Origin: Trachythela sp. YZ-2020
Taxonomy: Eukaryota; Cnidaria; Anthozoa; Malacalcyonacea; Clavulariidae
DNA length: 64,000 nt
NCBI GenBank assembly: GCA_016169945.1
Contig: JADLSH010000368.1
Location: forward strand, 1,860,001-1,924,000
Reading direction: 5' to 3'
In this document: positions 20,071 to 29,600 of the stretch, piece after piece
How the letters are laid out: each line of letters begins with the position of its first letter
How positions within the stretch are numbered: position 1 is the stretch's first letter
Made by a program: the position numbers and the translations under genes
The notes under the pieces: generated by a model
The model's input: the letters and a program-made list of their open reading frames with translations, nothing else
Told to the model about the DNA's origin: nothing
Databases searched by the model: none

Positions 20071-22036
20071 CTAGAATCTTCCATATCCGGTAGCTTGTGC
20101 TGACAAAGTGGCATCCATTTTCTTCTTGAAATCAGTAAAATTACTTGCATTCACATGTAAAGACAGAATGGCCAAACACGCGTCAGAATCTGGCAGTGAT
20201 TTATCTTTCCGGTTGAATTTCACATAAACAGATTGTGTTGGGTATAGCGGGCTTCCACGGACAAATTTTAGAAACATTCCAGTGGTGGGAGAATAAGGAT
20301 CTTCAGCATTCACTTTAGGGAAAAAAGTGAGACAGAATTATTCTTAAATTTCACACAAATAGGACATAAAATTTAATCTCAATAGTCATTTACTCTTTAT
20401 TCAATCACTTTTTACCAATGTTTCTGTCTACCATAGTCCTGGCCCAAGAAAGACTGATCAACAAAAGAGGAATATATCTCTATTTCAACTCATTATTTAA
20501 ACAATTTCAACAACGTACCTGGTAGGGATCTAACATATTCCTTGCACCATTCAAACGCTTTTTCCTGTTCATCCAAATCATCTTGTTTAACACTGGAATG
20601 TAACACCTATTTCTTCTCCAAATCTTCAGCTGACACTACAACTTGACTTGTTTGTGGAAAAACATGTGGTGAATGCCATAATTCTTTATTTCTACTGAGG
20701 AACGAGGCCAAGGATACTATTTCCATTCCGCGTCTCATGTCATCCATTTCTAGATGTCTAATGATGAGGGTGTGGTGAAGCATTGCAGCTTCAAGTGCTG
20801 CATCCCTGTTTGTGCTTGTCAATAACTTGTTTACAAATCCAGCTGCAGTGAGCATGGTAGCAACAGCCTCATCTTCATTTAGTTCCTTGAACATCTCCTC
20901 TGTATTGGCATCTCTTATCTAATCAACATTTAACCTGATATCACTACTTTAAGCAGAGCTATTTAATAACAGGCTTTGCAACATCAAAATATTATAATTA
21001 TAGTAGAACTGGCCTTTTGTTGCCCCTCTAATGAAACATCAAATCTACTACCCCAGTATACTTGCCTAGAGTATAGCTACTACTGATGTTAATTGGACAT
21101 TTCAGTATCACTATATCGTAGTGTACAATACCTTTTCAAGCAGCTGCCTTAATTCATAGTCTGGAACATCATATATGCTGAGAAAGGGAATTGCTTCATC
21201 AATGGAGCCTGTTATAACGTATGCTACTGCTGCTTTTGAAAGACCAACAAGTGGATAGCCATCATGCAGAAAGGAGTGACTGATCATCACTCCTGTGTAG
21301 TAAAACAGCATGGAATCCAGTGACTCTACACAGTGAATTGGCATGAGATGATCTTTTTGCCCTTCAAACAAGTGAATTGAGGAATCGCCTGCTGTTAGTA
21401 TGCTCATTGACAAATAGAAGTATTCCCTTGTCGGACCTGATGCATCTGTGCCATCTTCCCCTTTGAATTCAACATCTGGGATTGCCCGTATATTAAGTCC
21501 CTTCTTATGTAATTTAAAAATGTCTCGCAAAAGTCTAGAACTATGGCGGTCAATCACAATGGGCTGATTGGAACTATTCAACCAATTATGTCTGAAGGCA
21601 TCAAGAGTAACAAATGATGGGAAGTCAAATGGTGATGTCATCATAAGATCATCTTCATCATCATCTAAATCCAAAATAACGAGGAAGTCACTAATTTAAC
21701 TAGTACTTCATTTTGTTCAATGCAATACAACTGTTAATTACCATGCAAAATTGGTGTTAGTGCACCCTACGGATTTGAACCTAACGAAATTAGGACCTGG
21801 AAGTGTAAACCAGAAGCACATCACATCACATTACTGAGAGAGCATGCAAAAAAAATAGTATGAGAGATAGTTGAGAAGTAGAAAAAGCAAGGAAGACAAT
21901 TGGGAAGTTAAAATATAAATAAAGGTACACACAAAACGCTATGATTGAAGGTAACATGAGCACCTACATTTCCTTGCTCAAATTGATAATTACTGGTTAT
22001 TCAATTTGAAGCATAATCGACACAAATATTAAGTGT

Positions 22037-22970
22037 CAGGGTGCACCAGAACCCGGTTCTGACTGGTTAGTTCGGATAGAACCCTGATTTTTAGTCAGTT
22101 TGTCAGTTCCGGCACGAACTGACAAAAATGCATGACCGAACCGTAGCTTTGTCTTAGATAGAATAATAAGTTTTTACTGATGTACATCAACCAAATAATT
22201 AATCGAATGGCTGACATGCACACATTAGGCCACGTTGGATTACGGATTTCCGACCTTCTATTTCCTCGTGTGTTGTTTTTTCTCACCAACCATATTTTAG
22301 AAAATATTAGTATTTTTTCCTAGCAAAACGCCCAAAAATATAAATGAAGAACAACGTGGAATAAAGTCAGGCTGACGTGCAGGCTAAACGTGCAGGGATA
22401 TCGTTTCGATGAAAGCCAGTATTAATATGAAAAGACAGTATAGTAGATTTTAATACATTGATGGAGTTTCAAATTCATTTTAATGCTGCATGTAATATTA
22501 TACCTGTTGAATTTGTTTTACAGTATTTACAGTATTTGTTTTATAATCATATACTCTTTGACTTTGGACGTACAGGTCACTGTGGTATTAGTCTATGTAT
22601 AGATATTGGGCAAATTTTTTTTTTCCTTTTTGCCCTCCCGCCCTTTAATATTGGTGAGCAAAATCCGTAGCCCAACAAATAAAAAAAGTGTGGCCTTAGA
22701 ATAAAAAACAGACCATACGTACATGTTTTAAGGCATCTTTACAGTCAAATGTTTAAATTTTCAAATACACCAGTTTAATTATAAATAAACGTACAAAACA
22801 GTAGAACTGTTGTTAACGTTAGAATTATGTGCTCGGAAATCAGGGGAGGTCTGCTCTTGTATAAATGTACAATATGGCTGTCTTACATCAGACCAACGAA
22901 CGTAAAGCCATATATGGTTAAATAAACTTGGTTCTGCCAGCCCTTAAAATATTGGTTCTGGTGTACCCCT
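22037..22970. mobile_element. Nested element candidate inside the E3-like gene intron
   Basis: The left boundary reads CAGGGTGCACCAGAACC and the right boundary reads GGTTCTGGTGTACCCCT, an imperfect 17-bp inverted repeat 930 bp apart. I found no matching target duplication and no transposase, so this is a weak call; CAGGG ends are hAT-like. Confidence 0.35.
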
Positions 22971-25018
22971 AATGAATTGGATCGAAGTGCATGCAAATGC
23001 TAATTTGTATACCTAAAAAGGCTGTGACTGTTCCATCCACTGAGCCTGTTTCAGCAAACTTCTTTTGCACTTCCCTATAGCTCTTATCTGGAAACATGTC
23101 TAGCACCGATGCCAATTTTTGTGAATCATCTAAATTCTGTAATTGAATAACAATCACTTAAAAATGAATGCTATCTCATGGTTGGGGAATGTCTGTGTTA
23201 ACATAGCACAAGAAATCTGATGTAACTATTGTATTTAAACATTAGCATGTTACTTTAATACTGTCTCACTATAATGCTACTCTAATATTTTCATTAATTA
23301 AAGATTAGATACATTATGAGTGCCTACCAGATCATCTTTCTTTAGGCCTACTATATCATGTTCTGGGGTTAGGTCTACTACATCATGTTCTGGAGTAAGG
23401 TCTACCATATGAGCTTGAGATTCTGGAGATTGACATTCATTCTTTACAACATGTTCAGGAGGTGTGGATTTAATTTTTACACTATAAAAGCAATAAAATC
23501 ACAAAATGTGTACAACAACATAAAAATCAACATAAATGTACACACATTCTGACTTTGGATATCATGCAACAATATCTTACCTTGGTTGTGGACTAAGTTC
23601 CTGATTAACCTAGAATCAAATTAAGCATTATTTAGTTAATGACGAAAGAAATATTCATAAGTAAGAATTAATAGTTGAGTTTTTCCTTTATAGATGTTGC
23701 TAATAATTTGGCAAGTTGAGTTAAGCCTAAATAATGCTCAAATCCAATCAAATACTCAACTAAAAAACCCATTTTTAGCAATTTAATTTGGTAATGTATT
23801 ATATGTGGTATAATTATTCTTATTATTTCTATTATTATTATTATATTCACTAGCATTATCATGACTACTTATTGTTGCTTTCAATAATAATTATATATTC
23901 ATATTGTTGTTATTAATATACATGTCTTTTAGTATTACCATATTCTCATTACCTTTATTATCCCACTAGGTCCTCCAGTACATTCTTGTTCATGCACACG
24001 AAGAGCTGGTATAGGTATTACATTTCCACAGTTAACACAGCACACAGATGGTGCATTATTCAAGTCAATCTTCTCATCAGACTACAGTGATTAAGGATAA
24101 TTTTGATATTACTTAGTGCAGTGAGACAACATATGTTATATTAAATCATCAATCGACTGTTGATCAGATATGCCCCCTATTATCATTCTCTTACTTACTG
24201 GTACCAAAGAAAAGAATGAATTTTTATAAACAAATATGTCACCCAACCTGGTGACGTAGCCAGAGAGGGCGGGGGCCAGGCTCCCCTGGCAGAATTATTG
24301 GCCGCCTCGGGAAATTCAGGCTATAGGCTATAGTTAAAATACTAATGAAGTCGACATGTTCTCCCCCCCTAATCAATTCAATCTGCAGATAGGAAAGTAC
24401 GTATAAAGAAAATTTAACTTTGCCACTTTGCATATAATAATTGATTTATTAATAAATACATACTTGTAAGGCAGCTCTTAATTGCAAATTTATCTGCAAT
24501 GGTCGTAGGTAAGCCATGGCTTGACCTAGTGCTTCCCTCAAAGTTGGCACGGTATATCCAAGCGGAGGAATTGGAATGACACCCAGTTCTCTTCGAGATC
24601 CACCAGATCTAAGAATCTCAAATGCACCCTCGAGATCTTTTAATAGGGGATACTCTTTTTCCAATATAGTTTTAACATGCTGAAATGAACCGTTCTTGTC
24701 GCTAAAAACTATTTTCTTTTCTCCGAGTCCACCCTCTTTTAAAACTCGCTTTCTTTCTCTAGATGGTACATGACCTTCGTCGATATCCGACAGGCAAACA
24801 AACGTATGTGTCCAAGACTCCTTTGGTTTGAATCGCATATAAGGCGAATTTTTCTGACGGTTGCTTGTTACACGACCACGGGACCCAAAAAAAGGAAACA
24901 GCCTGGACATTTCAGCAGGTTCTTGAGTAGGTGTCCTTGGTGTTTTTTTTGGAATCGATGAAGCAGAAAGACTTGTGCTTGAAGCTGCTTTCGGGGTAGA
25001 ATTTGTGCTACTAGATGA

Positions 25019-25043
25019 TCCGTTTGTTGATCGCCGTTTGTTG
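25019..25043 (-). repeat. 14-bp frame-shifting tandem duplication
   Basis: On plus, CCGTTTGTTGATCG is followed immediately by CCGTTTGTTGA. One unit is 14 bp, not a multiple of three, and the two frames on either side of it both encode parts of the E3-like protein. Confidence 0.75.
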
Positions 25044-25261
25044 AAGTATTTTTCAACACGTCTAGGGCTTGATTTATGAGACTAACAGCCTGATTGTATG
25101 GTGTATTTTCCTGTTTTTCGTTCTCCATTTTTCAGATTTTTCTAAACAGTAAACACCTTCAAAGTTCGCACGCGGCACCCTGACCCACGCATTCAGTCAC
25201 AGGCCAGCGGTCACCCGACTGCCTCTGTACTTCATATTGCACGTTTTAAAAGTTCACACGG

Positions 25262-25614
25262 TGGTGGTCATTAGGTGTGCAAGTGGTCATTAGGTGTGCA
25301 AGTGGTCATTAGGTGTGCAAGTGGTCATTAGGTGTGCAAGTGGTCATTAGGTGTGTGCTGGGGTCATTGGATGTGCATGCGGTGTATATTTCAATTGGGT
25401 GTGCAAGTGTTCATTGAGTGTGCAAGTGGTCATTAGGTGTGCAAGTGTTCATTGGGTGTGCAAGGTTTGAAATTAAAAATAAAGTAACGTTGAAAGTACA
25501 TAATGACATCCTCAAATGTCATAAAGTAATGTTGACATTAAAAAATGACATCCTCAAATGTCATAAAATAACCTGCACACACCATGTTATTTTTGACACG
25601 GAAAATGCGCCATA
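25262..25614 (-). repeat. Right terminal inverted repeat with subterminal arrays
   Basis: Reverse complement of the left end. The outer part holds two copies (four on the left) of the 42-bp unit. Inside lie the GGTCATTAGGTGTGCAAGT units, which end about 130 bp upstream of the E3-like gene start codon. Confidence 0.85.
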
Positions 25615-25620
25615 CTCTAG

Positions 25621-26624
25621 CACTAGACGGTAGATATTTCGTCTAGAAGTCCGGAGGTATGGTCTGTGGGGATTTTTTGTTTGTTTTTCAATTTTGTTAT
25701 ATCTTTTTAAAGAGAAAACTTTTTAAAGAGAGATTTTGTATTACTTTGTTTACCTCTTGTTTGCGGAAAAGAAAATTCACGCATTCAGCTAATTTATAGA
25801 GATCGGTGGCTAAGCTGAGCGAGCGCGCGGGGGTGATTGGGGAGCGACCTCCCCAAGCACCCTCGCGTTTCGCGACCTCCCCAAGCACCCCCTCTTCTCT
25901 AGAAGAAAGATTAGCGCACTTCCCTTTCACCTCTAAGGCCGCGGGTTCAAGTCTCAGTGAGGACTTTCTCAATGCGACTCGAACCCAGTCCTCAAGTGAA
26001 AAGAGTAAAGTCAACGCTCTGCCGAAAGTCGTGGGTTTTCTCCGGGTACTCCGGTTTCCTCCCACAGGGAAAGTTGACAGGGTGGGTTAGGTAATCATAA
26101 TGTAAATAGTGTCCCCAATTAGCTGTTAAAGCTAAACACATTGACACTTAAAAATAAAGTCATTCAAAGTCATTCATTGTTTCATGCAATGACTATGGCC
26201 GGTCAAATATTAAATCATATATGATGCCAATTTTTTGGGAAATTATGTTCAGCCTAATTCTTAATTTAGCGTAATTCGTGTTGGAGAAGACACCCCCTCC
26301 TCTGCATTTGTGCGTCCCGAATCTAAATTTAATCACCCGTCAGACTTTTCGCTCCTGATACGTGCAGTAACGTGCTGACAACAAGGAAACTGACTCATAA
26401 TCACGATTAAATCAAATTAAAATTTACTTTGCTTAAATATATGATATCTAACATAAAATGTGCATAAAAGTATCTTAATTACCCGTGAAATAGTGCACTT
26501 ACTGATCTATCGTATAAACTTGCGAATAAAATAGTCATTATAACTGTATAAAATGAAATAGTTTAAAAACCTACATAGAATTCATTAAAATTCTCACTCG
26601 GTTGACGTTATCCATCTTAAGAAA
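25621..26624. other. Intergenic, with one SINE-like element
   Basis: Spacer between the transposon and the end of the receptor gene. A GC-rich direct repeat (CGACCTCCCCAAGCACCC twice, about 25846-25891) precedes a SINE-like element at 25885-26175. I see no gene. Confidence 0.55.
25885..26175 (+). mobile_element. tRNA-derived SINE, MetaSINE-like
   Basis: An A-box-like TTAGCGCACTTCC (25911) is followed by a B-box-like GGGTTCAAGTC (about 25942), as in tRNA-derived SINEs. Further on, TTCTCCGGGTACTCCGG and GTTTCCTCCCACA (about 26038-26066) resemble the conserved central domain I recall for the MetaSINE superfamily. The 3' end is a short AAAGTCATTC direct repeat. Confidence 0.6.
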
Positions 26625-29600
26625 TTAATCGGTTTCCATCGAACTTTCGGTTTCCCCCAATGTCTCTAAATGCTTCCTAACGATTTCAATCAATTCAAGA
26701 GGACGAGATGTCACACGTTTAAAAAATTCTTCCGGAACAAATAACTCTTCCCCACTATCTGATGTGACAACCATATCTTCAGCGAAAATTTTTCTCAGAA
26801 TTTCAACGCGATGAATATGATCGCAAGCCGGCGATCCTATTTTTTTGGCGTGTTGCTTCAAAAGTAACACAAGCCCTCCTATTGCGGGGGTAGCAAATGA
26901 TGTGCCCCGGTATGTTAATCCAGCCAACGGAATGTCTTCACCAGGAGCAAAAACGTCGATACGTCCTCGAGAATTGAACTTAGATTCACGACCAAATCTA
27001 TCGAGAGCCCCAACAGATATCACACTGTCAAGGCGAGCAGGAAAGCTTGACCGAGGTTGATAACGGGCAGTGTTTCCCGCAGCAGCAACAAATACCACTT
27101 TCCTCTTCGTAAGACTCAAAATTTTTTGCATAACTTGATCGTGGCTGTCAGCGATATCATGCGATATGGAAACAACGTCAACTTGAATCTTTTCCTTTCG
27201 TATCTTCATTTCTATATCATCAAGTGCGCTAAGGACTGCTTCAGTGGAACAACAATTATCTTCAGCCACTCGATACGCAATGCAAGTTGCACTAGGTGCC
27301 ACGCCTTCAGGGATAAAAGTTGCTTTATCTATTTGAACGCGTGAACCAATGGCAACGGCAGCACATAAAGTACCATGTTCAGCTGAATTAACTGGCGACA
27401 AGATATAATCAATGGTTGAGATACATTTTCCTTGTAATGTAGGATATTGACAGTCGACATCAGAATCAAGAATAGCGATGATAGTTCCCGTCCCATCTAA
27501 GTCGTTGTCTGCAGAGCTTCTCAGTTTCCAGGCTGACGATGCTGAACATGTTGTAAGTGCGTCAAGAGCATTTGAACTTATGACATGTTGGAAAACATCT
27601 TTAGTCTTACAAGCATATCCCAACACCAGAGCAACAAAAACCATACCTCCCAGGACAACAGCAGCAACAACCCTATCTTCCAGCACAAAAGCAGCAATAT
27701 CAGCCAAAATCAAAAAAATATATGATTCATTGTGTAGTTTCATTTGAGATTTCTGCATTGCTCGTAGTTGATAAATCTGAGTCATTGTCCGAGCACTGTA
27801 TCTCCCTTTTCTTAAACCAAGGTCAAAAGTACGCAATTTCGAAAGTTTTACCACTTTCTGTGACAGTATCTCTGCACCAGTATCACTGAACATATTGTGG
27901 CGTAAAATAAGAACTTGCAAAGAGCTTAGATACCCGGATTCAATTACCTGGGCAAGTAGCTTCAAACCAATATCCCCTATTTGGTTGTGTGACAAATGAA
28001 GTGTACTGACACTCAAATATTTCAGTGCGTCCACAAGCAATGTTACATCTTTATCGCCAATCTCATTCCAAGATAAATTAAGTTTTTTCAGCTGCTTGAG
28101 ATGTTTTGTTCCACTTACTAATATTGGAACATTTGTTTTGTCATGAAAATTCTTCCATTTCAATTGCAGTTCTTGCAGCTGTGGAAGAAATGGGAATAGT
28201 GATGCAATTTCACTAATACTACCATTTTGTTTCAGGGTAAGTCCGAGTACCTTCAAACCGTGAAGTTGTTTCAATGCATTTGCGATTGCCTCAGCACCTT
28301 CATCTATGGAATCATCCGTTTGCAGTTCCCATCTAAGCTCCAGACGTAACTGTTGAAGGTTCACTAATGATTTTAGTCCTTCACTTAACTCTGTTACGCC
28401 TGTATTTCCGCGAATGCCGCTGAGTGCGAAGTCAATACACAGTGATAAATTTCTTAAGATGGTCATTTTACTTAACACTGTAGCGAGTTCTTTCACAGAC
28501 ACATTTCCCAGGCCATGTTCTTGACATAAATCGAGCTCCAACGCCAGCTCTGGAATGGAAAGCATTTTCATTCCCTGAAGCATTTCAGTTGCACCGTAAA
28601 CTCTAAAGCCTTCGTATAGAATTATACGAACACACAAACTTTGTAAATTGGTCAGACACTCCAGTCCCCCAAACAATGATGTCATGTTTACGTTTACAAG
28701 AGTCTCATTCCAACTGAGAGCAAGAGTTAAACTCGTTATATTTGTCAAATTTTTAAATTCTAACAGATTACCGGGAATAGAAGTATTTTCATCGTAACGA
28801 TTAATTACACCGAGTTCCAGATGATTTAGGAAAGGAAGTTTTTTTAATGCAATTTCAAGACTTCCATCTTTGATAACATTGACGTGAACGGACAAAGCAA
28901 GAAACGACAATTTCTCAAAGGACTTTAATGTATCACCTAAACGCAAAACACTTTCATTATTCTCGAACTTCGTGAAAGACAACTCCAAGTGTTTTAGGTG
29001 CTTTCGAAATACAGATAGAAAGTTCATGAGTGCCATGACACTAGCACTATCTCCTTTCTCAGTGAACCACGGCCAGTTTCCTTCCCAATAGCGTCCAACT
29101 GCAAGATTTTCTACATTCACGCCATCCAATATTCCGTGCTCATGTTTTAAATAATTTCTGATGAATGAAATACACAAAGCAAGCTGTTCTGTGTCTATGC
29201 TTAGTTTGTAGAATGACGACCGTAGTAAGGCATACCCAATATACCAGCAGTCATGATTATCAAAAGTATACACATTCACAGAATTGCTTTCAGTTATAAC
29301 ACCACTTGCTTGTAAGAACGGAACAAACTGAGAGCTTCGTCCAGTCTCGTGAGAACATTTCATTATATAAAGTTCTTGATTCTGGTACGTAGACAAAATT
29401 TCCGTTGAAAAACTAACAAATGTTTGAGAAAGATATTCACTGTCATAGTTTTCGCTGCCAATTAAGCCTAGAAAAAACTTGTACACTTCATGCATCCAGA
29501 AATGCCCAATGTACTTAAGTTGTTCATTCCTGGGTAATGTAGTCAAATGGAAAGCTGCAAAAAACTCCTGAAAAGTGGGATGTGAATAGTAGTATTTATA

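Larger units (their letters stand above)
20071..25128 (-). pseudogene. Transposon-borne HECT E3 ubiquitin-ligase-like gene, disrupted
   Basis: Exons (minus): 25128-24464, 24081-23953, 23609-23581, 23481-23328, 23136-23013, 21664-21132, 20918-20519, 20312-20071. Domains in order: Ser/Thr-rich N-terminus; a basic region containing WTHTFVCLSD; a UBZ-like zinc finger CVNC...H...C; acidic VDLTPEHD repeats resembling SUMO-interaction motifs; a CUE-like segment with MFP; a HECT N-lobe with GEDGTDASGPTREYF; and a HECT C-lobe ending LPDSDACLAIL, where the Cys aligns with the catalytic thiol. Two lesions are visible. A 14-bp tandem duplication at 25019-25043 shifts the frame in exon 1. An in-frame TAG at 20607-20609 precedes the C-lobe. 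This copy is probably dead, but the family design is clear: an E3 able to bind ubiquitin and SUMO. Homologous HECT proteins resemble G2E3-like predictions in corals and fish (recollection). Confidence 0.75.
16811..25620. mobile_element. IS3EU-like DNA transposon carrying a HECT-type E3 gene
   Basis: The element proper is 16817-25614 (8798 bp). It starts TATGGCGCATTTTCCGTG and ends with the reverse complement; CTCTAG flanks it directly on both sides (16811-16816 and 25615-25620) as a 6-bp target duplication. The terminal inverted repeats are about 350-400 bp and nearly identical at their outer ends. A DDE-integrase transposase lies on plus near the left end and an E3-like gene on minus near the right end, converging with about 1.1 kb between them. 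TAT...ATA termini, a 6-bp duplication and an rve-type integrase agree with my recollection of the eukaryotic IS3EU superfamily. That name is from memory and unchecked. Confidence 0.85.
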
